DNA of 64,000 nucleotides from Smittia aterrima (Eukaryota; Arthropoda; Insecta; Diptera; Chironomidae): the NCBI GenBank assembly GCA_033063855.1, contig CP093830.1:17050854-17114853 (forward strand), given 5' to 3'. Both the position numbers and the translations under genes were made by a program. Positions within the stretch are counted from its first letter, which is position 1; the number at the start of each line of letters is the position of its first letter. A model generated the notes under the pieces. The model had not been told where the DNA came from. It did no database searches and was given only the letters and a program-made list of their open reading frames with translations. Positions 35,701 through 47,600 of the stretch are shown here, one piece after another.

Positions 35701-38700
35701 TGCATTGATCAACGATAAAAAAACTCAAAATGTTTTACTTACTTTGGCAACGGCGACATGTCCTGCTGACGCTGCTTCCATTAAAGGTGTGTGCCCATTC
35801 TCATTATGATCTTCAACGTTCGCGCCATGATCAAGAAGGGTTTTTACTGCCTCGACGTGCCCGCCAGCACAAGCGTACATAAGGGGAGTGTTTCCGGTTG
35901 ATGATTGGGCGTTGACATCGGCTCCGTGCCTGATCAACAACTCGATGATCTCGATATGACCAGCCGAAGCCGCTTCCATTAAAGGTGTACAGTCGTTCTT
36001 TTGACCGCGATCTTCAACTTGAGCTGACATTGCGAGGAGGACTTGGGCGAGTTCGTAGTAACCAGCGGAGCATGCCAATGAGAGAAGAGAGTCACCATCA
36101 TCTGTGGCGTCATTCAAATTGTTTCCCTCGACTAGCAGACGTCTCACCGCATTCACGTCGTTATCGGTACAGGCAGCGATCAATGTTCGGGATAAGTAGC
36201 TAAAAAGAAATAAATTGTTTATAGAAATTCGATATTTGTTCGATATAAAATATTTACTTTTTATCACGCGGGCTTGTGTTACTTCGCATTCTAGTGATGG
36301 TCTGAGCGGCTTCATCAAGAGCTGCGGTTGCGCTACATAGAACAGGATCTCCTTTCTTGTGTTTGCTTGCAGCCGCAGCTTCCAGAATCGCATCGATTCT
36401 AGCCTGTTTTGAGAATTGCGGGTGTTGATCTAAATCATCGTCGACGTCAAGCAGGAATTTCTTAGACGGCTGATTTGGATGTTCCTCATCTGTCACATCA
36501 GAATCGTCATCTGAATTGTCTTGATTGCTTGAATCATCTTCTTCGGCGGATACGTCCTCTTCCTGATCGTCATTCTCCGATTCACAAGATTCGTCTTCAG
36601 GTGAGTCTTCGGTGGAAATGTCGTCTTGGTCTTGTGGAAACGACTCCTGGAATAAGAAGAAAAATGGAAATGTCTGTTGAAGCAAACTGCACATAACGAT
36701 TGCATTTGAAAGTCGCCATCTGCACATATTTCTAAGTTTACACAAAACAACAAACGCACGCACACACACTCGAAAAACTCGATGGGAAGCCAAGATTAAA
36801 CGACGATGGATTTTCGATACTTGGAATCTAAAATCAGAAATCGAAAGCAAGATAATATCATGCGAAGAGAGAGAAGAAGAAGATCGACTCGTTAAGATAT
36901 CTTCGAGACAAATATGCGCGATGTTAATATGCCAAAATAAAACAAATAAATAATTTAGTCAAAACAAAACAGGAAATGTGTCTGATGACGTTTGTCACTT
37001 ACCAAAAGATCTGGCCTTAGACATAAACATGCCAGCAGAATCTAAGTAGAAAATATTTCATTTTTTCGGATAAAATATCGACAACCAAAGTAATTGAAAC
37101 ATCGTAGAAGACTTTGTTGGAAATATAAATTATGATCGCAATGTGAAAATGACGTTTCTTTCATAGACGACGATTGGTCTATTTAAGACATTTTATATCA
37201 GAAACAAAGCAACTCGAAGAGATCAGTAAAACTTTTAAAAGAAAGTAATAAGACGGAAGTCATTGATATTTTGGGTTGAAAGCTATATTCAACAAGAGAA
37301 TTCTTTGAAACACTTTTGAATAAGAAGTTAAAGATTTGCGCAGAAAATATTTACACTAAGACGTGACTGTTTACAGCTTAAATTTTTCTACTCAACCATT
37401 CAGTGCTCGCATGCATTCAAGTCCTCAAGAGTGTGTGAGTGTGTGCATGATTGGTTATTATAAAAGATGAAAACATAGTTTAAAGTCTCATCGGTCGCAT
37501 CATGTCAAAAGATATTTTATATCGTAAATACAATTGAAACCATTCATAAATGTTATGGGCTTATGTGAAGTCAATCGCAGGTTGCCTAAATGAAACGTCG
37601 TCGTCATTGCTTAAATGAAAGTCATGAGAAAGCTTTTTCGATTATTTTCAAACCTCGAAAACCAGACATTGGTCAGACTTCTGACATGCGACATGAGCAG
37701 TCAAATGTTGAGTTAAATTCCATTTGGTAAACTCATTAAACATTTGCTGCCCCTCAGATTACGACCCTTTTTTGTTGAATGATGGAATTAAGGTTCGACC
37801 CAACGACATCACTTGCAAATTTTGTGTGCTTTCATCATCCTGCTATTTTTAAAAACTTTCTTATAAAGTTATTTGTGCTGTACGATTAAGAGCCGAAGAG
37901 AGCTGCTGCTTCGGACGGAGAAGGTTCATCATTACACTTCGTTTCCCATGCACTTGAATCGCGAGAAGGAAAAAAGAATCAACAAACAGACATCACAGAG
38001 ACAACGGATTTCGAAAATTGCGAGACATCGGAAGATAAACTTTTAAGAAGAAAAGTATCGAAGAGAAAAAAGTATCTTGAATTGATTTCTTTGGGAAAAT
38101 TTGCTAAAAAAATTTGGCAACGATGTGAGCGAGTGTGAAATGTTTTTTTTGGTAATTGTTGTAATTGCAATTTTTCGCTGACAAGAGCTTGCAAGTTTAT
38201 TGAAATTCTAATTTGATTAAGTAAGTCATCGAACTGAACAAACGCAGCTTGGCAAAGTGGTAAAATGTCTTTGATATTTAGGTTTGGCTCTAGTTAGTTC
38301 ATTCGGGTGGGTTTAATGAGCTCTCAGTTCATACAAAACAATAACACGATGATTATTGACGAACTCGGGGGCAAATGACGACGAAGTTTCATCGCTTAAT
38401 TTATGCGACCGAAAATAGGCGCAGTCTGGCTTTGCTTAATTACCCAAGCAGGTATGAAATTATAAAAGTTTCACTAAACTTAAGAAAAAACATTGAAGCG
38501 AGTGAAATAAAAAATTGTCATGATTCGAACGGAATTCAGAATTTGCTATCTAATGATTATTTTCCGGTTTTAATTGAACAACAGCGTGGCTGCCTCTCTT
38601 TCATTGCAGAGCGGAAAAGTTTTAATCCATCCAACGAACAATGAAACGGAATGAAATTATGCTCAAAGCATTCGACCTTCATAACATTCCATGTGTCGCT

Positions 38701-40595
38701 AGTGCTCGGTTTGTTTCATGTTGATTGATCATCGCGAGAGAAACAGAGAGGCGAGCTTTGTGAGATGTGCAATTGCTTTCAAGTTTTTTTTATTCTCCCC
38801 ATTACAAGCATTTTGGAATTCCATGAATGACGGAGCTGAGTCATCTCTCCACCTTTGAGGTTTTAAAAACTTTAGCGAGAGATGGTCCATTGGCCGATAG
38901 TTTGTCTGAGACTCTTAAAGGGTAGATATTTTGAGCCCGAGACTGAATGTAATGGAACAAGAAAAAAAGTTTGCAACAATGCGCGTATTAAAGAGAAAAT
39001 CACTATGCACCAACACAAGTCACATTTCGGGCCTCTCCACACAACTTCACGATCACTACAAGTTTCATTCGTAAGGCAGAAAAATGTTTTTCTTGTTCAG
39101 GTAACAAAATAAATCGAAGAGAGAGAAGAAAAAGTTGTATAAAAACTTTAAAATGGAAAAGCGAGTGGAAATTTTCCTTGTTCCTGTAAAACTTGTCCGC
39201 AGATTTGCGGTCGAGTGAATTTGAGAGCTGTCGTGTTCATTAAGCGGATGCATGCACAGGAATTTTCACAGATATCTTGTGATCACATTTTTTTTCTCTG
39301 GCTCATGTCATGGACAAGAGTCCACGTTAACTATCCCTTGAAGATTCTAACATGGACGTTGTCTATTATTTTGCACAGTTTTCTGGAACACGGAGTAGTT
39401 TTTCAGTCGCCGCACACTCGTGTGAATGAAAAGTCAACCCCGAAAGCGAATGACGACGTGTGAGTGCTACTTGGGTCAATGATTTATAAGATTTAAAACT
39501 TTTGAATTATAAAGGAAAATGCTCGATGAGCATCAAATCTCAAATTGCTTGATAGAACTTTGAATAAGTTTTTTAATTTCTAGGTTGTGGCTTCGTCAGC
39601 AAATAATAAAGTGCAGGGAATGACTTGATTTGGGGGGCGACTTTTTCTCTAGATTTGAATTAGAGCCATCGTGTTGGCAACAATGCAAAACAAAGCCATC
39701 AAGAAATTTCGTAGTAAATCCATTTGTGAATGTAGAGAACGGAATTTTAATAGAGGAAAAAAATTAGGGTCGCATCTGCTGGTGATGTCAAGTCAATTGA
39801 CATTCGGTAATTGAATGCACATGACGTTGCAGCTGAGTCATAGCTAGCGGTTCGTGAGAAAAGTTTAATAGAAAGAGCGAGAATTTTCAAAACATATGAA
39901 CTAGCCCCAAGAAGCCATTTTGATGTGAACTTTTTCCTTTTTCTCTTCGTCACTTTCAAGCCGCCAAAGCCGATGACTCGCTACGAATGAAATCTTCATG
40001 ATATCCACCCTTTAAATCCACATCCACCATCGGCAATCACTAGAGTTTAACTAGAAATTTTCCACATTTTTCATTGTCGTGATTGAGTAATCACTTTTTC
40101 ATCACGAACTGTACCAATCACACAGTCGGCAGACGACTGAGCGGATCAATTGCGCAAATTGGATCGTTCTCGGGCACTTTTCGACGATCCCGTCATCATT
40201 TTTCCGACAAAAACTCATATTTTGACTTCTTTTCCTCTCTACACATTCACCATTATGATCCGCGGAGCACCATACAAATAATATCATCATCCATTCACAC
40301 ACATTATAAACCGATCGAATGATGGCCGATGGAATTGAAAAATTTTTCAACTAAGTCGAAATATGTTTAATCCACGTTGTGAGCGAACTATTACCTCGGA
40401 TACAGACTCCTCATCGCTTTCGGATGTGTCTAGACGTACATTTTGTGGTTCTCTGTAGGTTTCGGGCGTAGGATTCGAATTTGCTGCTACTTTTTGACTT
40501 TTAGACATTTTGCTATTTGACACCTTTTTATTCACTTTCTTCGTACTATTTTCGCTTGATTCTTGCATCCCGTTCTTGCAGTTCGAAACTTGCAT
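26770..40595 (-). CDS. mask: Mask (ANKHD1/ANKRD17 orthologue): multiple ankyrin repeats, single KH domain
   Basis: Minus-strand exons 40395-40595, 36258-36646, 35743-36199, 33877-35532, 33717-33822, 33443-33639, 32961-33381, 32818-32906, 32510-32758, 32161-32451, 29858-32102, 27015-29803 and 26770-26955 join in frame to about 3091 residues. After an acidic N-terminus (VSEESFPQDQDD) comes a first ankyrin block at about residues 200-700 (repeats such as NTPLMYACAGGHVEAVKTLL). Poly-Gln linkers follow, then a second block at about 1620-1960 and a KH domain near 2325-2395 with GRGG as its GXXG loop (VIGRGGSNINAIRAATGAHI). Mask is a large scaffold that acts with Yorkie in Hippo signalling and downstream of receptor tyrosine kinases. 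A strong donor (CAA|GTAAGA) 30 bp before the stop leaves room for an alternative end. Confidence 0.95.
31693..31731 (-). repeat. CAG/CAA repeat encoding poly-Gln in mask
   Basis: A mixed CTG/TTG run on the plus strand encodes about 12 consecutive glutamines on the minus strand. It lies in the linker before the second ankyrin block. Similar Gln runs lie near 34382-34412 and 33463-33488. Interruption by CAA codons makes them relatively stable. Confidence 0.85.
36647..40394 (-). other. 3.7-kb first intron of mask
   Basis: Bounded by donor GAG|GTAATAG at 40394 and acceptor TTCCAG|GAG at 36647. It is by far the longest intron in the window, where most are under 100 bp. Apart from one possible 39-bp cassette exon at 37003-37041, I see no coding segment. 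Open frames of up to 89 residues here have no domains. Its length suggests regulatory elements or alternative promoters. Confidence 0.75.
37003..37041 (-). other. Possible 39-bp in-frame cassette microexon of mask
   Basis: On the minus strand an acceptor (TTTTCTACTTAG) and donor (TTTTG|GTAAGTG) flank exactly 39 bases, or 13 codons, free of stops: ILLACLCLRPDLL. The phase matches exon 1 and exon 2 of mask, so inclusion would keep the frame. Vertebrate family members read directly across this junction (SEVESF-like), so the segment would be optional. RNA support is unknown. Confidence 0.35.
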
Positions 40596-41243
40596 TTAAT
40601 AAACGGGTAATGTGTTTTATTTGTATCGTGAATTTATTAAACTTCTTTGAACATAATTTCTCGATTTCTCGAATACCACATTTTAACTTTAACTTGCAAT
40701 TTGCCACTTGAAGGCGCTTCCGATGCAGAGTGTTTGAAAAAATGAGGCAACAAGAGAGCAATTGAAAATAAAGTTTTTAGTTGAATAAGCTTTCTTAAAT
40801 AAGGAAAATTAATGAACTGCCAATGATGCCTTTTGTTTAACCTGTCACAGAATAATGGAAACCAATTTGTTAGATGGCTCATCTCACTTCTAGAGATTCC
40901 TGAATTCATTCAAGTCAGAATGAGCTTCTGACAAATAAATAAATAAACAAATAAGTAAATCAACAGAAATCTTTTGGAAAACGTTTATTTTAGCCAATTT
41001 TAATTTATGATTTCGCTTTCACACATCTCTGGCTTCATTATAAATTTATATGATCAATAGATAACTTCATCCCGCTTATGAGATCTGCTTAAACATTTCG
41101 TAATCTTTTTATTTCATAACTTTGCGATATATTTTCTAACTGAAAATAGATTTTTCGAGGGCCTTCGTCCTTTTCTTTTAAAAGTGGGTTTGAGTCGTAT
41201 ATCACGATTTCAATTGTTTACAATCAAAATTTAAAGGAACAAG
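40596..41243. other. Intergenic region between divergent mask and FAM32A
   Basis: 648 bp separate the mask and FAM32A start codons. They presumably carry both promoters and the mask 5' leader. Translations of up to 90 residues have no recognisable content. Confidence 0.55.
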
Positions 41244-41635
41244 ATGTCAGACGAGTACGCTAAGGTTGCCAAAGGAAAGTTGAAGCTGAAGACAGACGGA
41301 GAAATATCTAAAAAGAAGAAGAAAAAGAAGGACAAGGAGAGAGAACATCACGGAGTCTCAAATATTGACACAAGCACAATCCAAGTCACAGAAGGATCCA
41401 GCTCACAGAGAAAACTAACAAAGGCCGAAGAATCATTCAAGAAAATGCAAGACAAGATGGTAAGTCGTCTCTTGCAATGAAGTTCTTCATATTCTAATTC
41501 TTATTTTTTTAGCAAAAGAAGAGAATCCTTGAGAAGGCATCAACAACTCACAAACAACAAGTAGAGAAATTTAATGAAAAACTCGATAACTTGACAGAAC
41601 ACTTCGACATTCCCAAAGTATCTTGGACGAAGTAA
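41244..41635 (+). CDS. FAM32A: FAM32A-like nuclear protein
   Basis: Exons 41244-41459 and 41513-41635 join to 112 residues, the length of human FAM32A. The N-terminus (YAKVAKGKLKLK) and Lys-rich stretch (KKKKKKKDKERE) are followed by KLTKAEESFKKMQDKM. The C-terminus HFDIPKVSWTK is the family signature. In human cells FAM32A sits in the catalytic spliceosome and helps stabilise the 3' splice site during exon ligation. The stop lies 63 bp from the stop of the convergent MED27 copy B. Confidence 0.95.
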
Positions 41636-41698
41636 ATTATTTATTGTAACTTTTTGTGTCTCGATTATAAATGAAAGAAATAAAATGAAATGAAAATA

Positions 41699-42693
41699 TC
41701 AATGACGACATTCATCATGGAAAGGCTCCAGCGATCGGAAGTCACGATAGGTTGGGGGAAGATTGTTGAGAAGGAATTTTCCACATTTCTTGCATGGCTC
41801 GGAGAAAAGATTCGTATAACTTCCAAGCCAAGTGATGAAACTCCTCGTAGCAAGTTCCGCAAATGTTGGCGAATAAAAATGAAGCATTGCAGAGTGAGCG
41901 TGGTCCTGGATCTTTCGGAAAACAGCGTAACGTGATTCAATCCAGTGATCATCGACGAGGTCGAGAGCTTCATTGAATCCTTTCACTGTAACCAGCTCAA
42001 TGACCAAACCGCGCAGGATAATCGCTGCTTTCATGACTCGACTCAAATTTACCTAAAAAAATTGAAATTAACATTAAAGTCCTTCAATATTTAATTAAAT
42101 AAAGACTCACATGGAGAAAGGCACTCGTGCATGTCGCAAATGGACGATAAACTTTGATCGTCATATTGTTGATGTTAATTGTGTTGATCATTTGATCAAC
42201 GACGAGTAAAGGATTAGGATGACTCGCAGCTCGTCGTCGTTTGTTACTGCTCGAGTAGTAAGAACGCTTCAATGAGTTGTTCGACAACATTGAGTTTGAA
42301 ATCGCCGAGTAGAGATGAGTCTTGTCGTACCATTTGTAGCTGTTGATAAGCTCGCCGTATGCGTTCTGACGTTCAAGGTCTGTTTCATGGTTAAGCAGTG
42401 CTGTGTTGCCTAAAGTAAATGGACCTGATGGAGCATTGAGAGTGTTGACGTTGACCTCGACATTCTTGAAACATGCATCGATCGAAGTAAGTGATTCTTG
42501 AAGTTCTTTAAGAAATGCGGATTCATCTTCTCTGTCAGTATTTTGGGCCGAGAGTGTTGTCTGAAAAAGCCAATTTATTTACTTCACTTCATGTTTACCG
42601 TAAACACTGAGTTATATTTACCTCAAATACATTAGAAACACTCGAGCGGAGGAGTCTAATCGCATTGATTGCTGAATTTATTTGGAGCTCCAT
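41699..42693 (-). CDS. MED27: Mediator complex subunit 27, copy B
   Basis: Minus-strand exons 42622-42693, 42111-42560 and 41699-42052 join to 291 residues, the same lengths (72, 450 and 354 bp) as copy A. Exon 1, intron 1, the first half of exon 2 and about 50 bp upstream of the ATG are nearly identical to copy A. From the middle of exon 2 the copies diverge (KRRRAASHPNPLLVVDQMI here, KRRLITPSAHIAPPRLVDQI in A), and exon 3 shows many conservative changes. The zinc-ribbon-like Cys pattern (EPCKKCGKF, DECRH) is kept, and no lesion is seen, so both copies look functional. The start codon is 261 bp from the divergent transporter gene. Confidence 0.95.
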
Positions 42694-42953
42694 TATTTTG
42701 TTGACATTCGATTCTACGTTTTACGTTAAGTTTCTTACGTCACTTACGTTTTTACTGTTGCAACGTCAACTTCTCGTTCACAGCTGATCTCGTTTTCTGT
42801 TGTTTCTACAAAAAATCGTAATCCTTTTGTTCCTACGATGATTTATCTATAGTGTAACGAGTCTTTATAGTTGCAAGAAGTTCAAAGTATTATTCCACTA
42901 TATCTCGTATTAAACTATTTGAGCGCTTATTAAATTGATAGTGAAATATTTAA

Positions 42954-44651
42954 ATGTCGCAACTAAGCAGAAACGAAGATGTCTACGAGGATGACGAAGC
43001 AGAGGATCTTCTATTTGAAGCTAATCATCCGTTGATAGAGCAAACCAGTGATCTCAAAGATGGAACATTTCCCAAAGCGCGACAAATTCTTGCCTTAGTT
43101 GGATTTGCTGGATTCGCAATTGTTTATGCAATGCGAGTCAACTTATCAATTTCAATTGTGTCGATGGTGAATCATACAGCAATCAACACGAACACAAATC
43201 AAAGCACCACAGATGTTTGTCCATTTCCAGCTCCAACAAATTCGACAATTCCAGCTGTTAGTATTTTCAATGATTTTCGTCGTACATTTCTAATTTTAAT
43301 TGCTCTTGTAGAAAGACGGAGACTTCCTTTGGGACGAATACAGCCAGGGAATCGTGCTAGGAAGTTTCTTTTATGGCTACGTTCTCACTCAAATTCCAGG
43401 TGGCAGATTAGCTGAAACCTTGGGTGGAAAATTAGTTTATGGCATTGGAGTTTTTCTCACAGCGATTTTTACGCTTCTGACTCCAATCGCAGCAAAGAAA
43501 AGTCTTCCAGCTCTTGTGCTTGTAAGGATTCTTGAAGGGATCGGCGAAGGCGTTACCTTCCCTTCAATGCATGCTATGCTTGCGAAATGGGTGCCAATGA
43601 CTGAGAGATCTCGATTCGCTGCAGTCGTTTACAATGGAGCTAACTTCGGAACAATAATTTCAATTCCGCTGACGGGCTATCTCTGCTCTCTCGAGTTTAT
43701 GGGAGGCTGGCCTTTGTCGTTTTACATCTTCGGATTCATTGGAATTATTTGGTGCTTCTTCTGGTTCTGGCTCGTCTTCGACACTCCTCAAACTCATCCC
43801 AGAATTTCATACGATGAAAGAACGTACATCGAGAACAGTCTCAGAAGGCATGACAACGAGTTAGACTCATCGCGAGTAAACGATCCAGTTCCATGGAGAT
43901 CAATTGCGACATCAGTTCCTTTGTGGGCGTTGCTGATTACAACTTGGTTAGTATTTCCGCGTTCTCGATATTTTCAGCGGTTTCAATATTTATCGTTTCA
44001 GTGGACAATCTTGGGTTTTTTACACACAACTGACTGAGCTTCCATCGTACATGAGCAACATTCTCCACTTCGACATTCAACAGAACGCAATCTGGTCTTC
44101 ACTTCCTTATCTCACTTCATGGATCTTCGGAATCTTTTGCTCAATTTTCGCTGATTGGCTGGTCGAGAAAAACTACATCACTCAAAAGAATTCCTTCAAA
44201 TTATGGAACTCAGTGGCATCAATAGTTCCTTCTTTAGGATTAGTCGGAATCGCTTGGGCTGGTTGCGATCGCATTTGGGCGATGGTCTTGCTAACTGTTG
44301 CTGGAGCTTTCACAGGAGCTAATTATGCTGGTAAGTGACTTTATGCTTAGAATTCAAAATGAGAAATATTTCAATAATTTTTTTATGACAGGAACTCAAA
44401 TGAATCACATTTTCTTGGCACCTCAATTTGCTGGAACTCTTTATGGAATAACAAACGGAGCTGGCAATCTTTGTGGCTTCTTAGCACCTTACTTCATCGG
44501 CTCAATGATCACTGGACGTGAAAATCTCGAAACTTGGGGTAAGGTCTTCTACATCGCTGCTTTAGTGAACGTCATGGGAAGTTTAGTGTTTCTGGCATTC
44601 GCTGAAGCTGAAGAGCAATCGTGGAACAGAAAAAGGAATCGTGTTGAATGA
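42954..44651 (+). CDS. SLC17-family transporter (sialin / phosphate cotransporter-like), MFS
   Basis: Exons 42954-43256, 43312-43946, 44002-44330 and 44392-44651 join in frame to 508 residues, the usual length. An acidic cytoplasmic N-terminus leads to the first span (ILALVGFAGFAIVYAMRVNL). A luminal loop with N-glycosylation sites (NHT, NQST) follows. Then comes the family signature: DFLWDEYSQGIVLGSFFYGY and TQIPGGRLAE. Twelve hydrophobic spans can be counted roughly, and the cytoplasmic loop between spans 6 and 7 is charged. Members move anions such as sialic acid, glutamate or phosphate with protons or sodium. The exact substrate cannot be read here; insects have many such paralogues. It ends in a dileucine-free acidic/basic tail. 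Confidence 0.92.
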
Positions 44652-47600
44652 TTAAGGCTTGTCTGTTAAGTTTCTCGTTATTTTATTTAAAGCTTCGAAT
44701 TTATAGACATCAGTGCACAAATCTGCAAAACATATTTACTAGACCCAATTGAATTTATAATTGAAATAGACAAAAATATTCGTACAACGCGTTAAAATCA
44801 TAATTTTAAAGTTTATTTAAAATACTTTGTGATAGAGAAGCTACTTACAAAAAATATTTAGATAGAGAAACAAAGGCATTTACAAAACATATTTATTGCG
44901 AGACTATAAATGTTGACGTGAAAGTATTTTAATGTTTTTTGATAACATTCGATTCAAACGCTGAGAACTTTAGAAGATTCTTGTTATAAATCATCAGCAA
45001 AGATATTTATTAAAAAATCGTTTAAAAATATTAAAGTTATTTTGTTTTATTACGAGAGAATAAATTGAACTTCACGGAGAGGTCGCCGAGCTTCATAAAT
45101 ATTCATTCTTGATCTAAGTTTATTTGATGCTAATAACTGCGAAGTTTTTTTTAATCGTTTAAAGCTCTTGAGTTGAGTTGTAAAAATTCCTTTCATCTCC
45201 CATCATCGGGAGAAAAGTTTGGTCTCGGAACTTATCGCTGATAGTTTCTCGAGAATCTTGTCTTTTACTTTTCTTTGACAAATTTTGATGATAATCGCTT
45301 CGAAAATGCCCATAACAAGATTTAGCACGATCAATTTACAACTTTTTCGACGCGCAATTTCATCGAACGCATTCTCAACGAGAAAAGTGAAAAATGTCGC
45401 TTGATTGATTTCTTATCAAAAGAATCGCGGTAAGTATTTAAAAAGTGAAAGAAATGACCATTTCAGTCTCGACGTGATGATCTCAACAAATTCATTGAAC
45501 TTGGCAAGAAACTCTCGTGTGAACGAAGAAATCATTTTATTGGCGTCAACTTTGTCTCATCGGCGAGAAACTTCAATCACAATTTGTGTGGTCATGAGAA
45601 ATGGAAAACACTCACTCTCGCTATTCTTAGAAGAAATTATTTCACGCGCATTCGGATAAATAATTTCAGGAAATAAAATAATATTTACTTAGCAAGCTAA
45701 AGTTAGCATTGATAAGAAAGTCTCATCGATATACAAACCACAGTGATCAAAACAAATAGACGAGGTTTCTTTTACCTACATTTCGAAGCAGGGCAAGAAA
45801 TATTTTGCGCGGTTGAAAGCTCGAAGCCGGAGACGATCATTTGAATGCAAATCGCTCGCTTTCCTTCTTGACCATAGAACTACGTGCTGGTTTGTTTCGA
45901 ATGAATATTAATGCGATCTTGTTGTTTGCGGCTATCGCGTCGGCTCGCATTGACCTGCGACAACGTTCTTTATTCAAATCAAATTACTATTAATGTATGT
46001 GATTCGTCTAATCACCGCTTTAGATGGTCTCGACGGTCTGAGAATTATTCAAATTCTTGAGATACGTAAATGAGACCTTCTCTCGGAAGTAGAAGCATTT
46101 ACAACGGTTCCTTGACTTGGAATTCACAATTCGCAACATTTTCGTTAAAGTGAAGTTTCTTTTCACCAAAATTAAATCAACCGCAACCTCCACGAATTCA
46201 GTTTTGCTTTCATCTTATTTGCATTGAGTTCTCTTTCTTCGGCGCTTCTTGAATTATTGTGCAAATGAAAATCTCTTTGTTTCTCAGCGAAATTCACCGA
46301 AATGATATTGCGCTCACTCGAGAGAAGTTGAATTATAGACTTTCTAGTGCAGAACTTCGCTCTTCGACTCGCTCGTCTTGTGGCCTGCTAAATCGCAATA
46401 ATCTAAGCTTGTTAACACAAAAAATAATGAGATTGATTCGTTAATTTCGCAAATCTCATTTGCATTCACAGCCGTGAAATCTCGGATTTCCAGCGATCCG
46501 TTCAATTGAGAAATTGCAGAATATAGCAAGCGGATCGCAACTTACTTGCATTCATGAACTCTTCACTGAAGAAAGTCTTCACTCAAGAATGAATAATTAA
46601 GATTTTAAAATTAAAAAGTCATTAATCTTGAAAGTTTTTCGCGTGTGATGTGTTCGCGAAGCTTGCAGGCCATCCGAGTGCAAAGAAAGGAGGAGAATTC
46701 TTAATTAGTTTCAGTTTGATATCTTTCAATCTCGCTCAGTATCTCATTGTTTATTGTGATGAATTTCAAATGTGTTCATGAGCGCGTCAGGTAATTGCCG
46801 CAGCTCTCTTTTGATAAGTCGTTTCGTCTGAGAAGAGAATTAAAGAAGACATTTCGCTTGATTAGACGAACGAGACTGTTGGAAAAAAGGGAGACGAACA
46901 CACCTCAATTCCTGGCGACCGTCCAGTGCAAAAGAAATGTGCAAAATTAACGACAATAAATCTAACGATCTTGAATAGCGCATAATGAAGTTGAATAGCA
47001 ATAAAAGAATGCATTTTGTGTGTTTTTAGTTCTTCGCTAGGTCAGAATGGTAATCATCATAGAGAGGCATTGTGTTGAGCTTAAGTACGAAGCTGAAACT
47101 TGGCAATATTGATGTTGCAACAATCTTAACCAAATCCAAAGGCGATGAAAGTTTTTCTTTTATTCGTGCACAACTCAAATAAAAATTCACCAGCTCCGCT
47201 CCAAATTCCAAAGTGTCTTGGACTTGTTTCAATTTTTGTTTAATTAAATTCTCATTTTAAATGAGTTTAAAAACTCATGTCCACCCAAGTTGAATGTTTC
47301 TCGACGTCGCTAACCTTTCGCATATGATGAGTGGTCGCTTATTCTCGCAGAAAACCCGTTGCCAGTTGCAGCAAAACCAAATGTTCCCGTATGGATCTCA
47401 AAAAGAAATTTATGGCTTCGTTCTAACGTGAATGTTGCAAAAAAACCGAAGAGCCGAGTGGTGTTTATGAATTATTGTGGCTTTTGTCCATAACTTTGCT
47501 GTTTGATTACGAACGTTTTATTCAGAAGTACATTTCTCTCGTCTCGACGCAAAGGAATAAATGTTAAGTGCGCGAAGTAAATGGACTCAAATGGAGCTGT

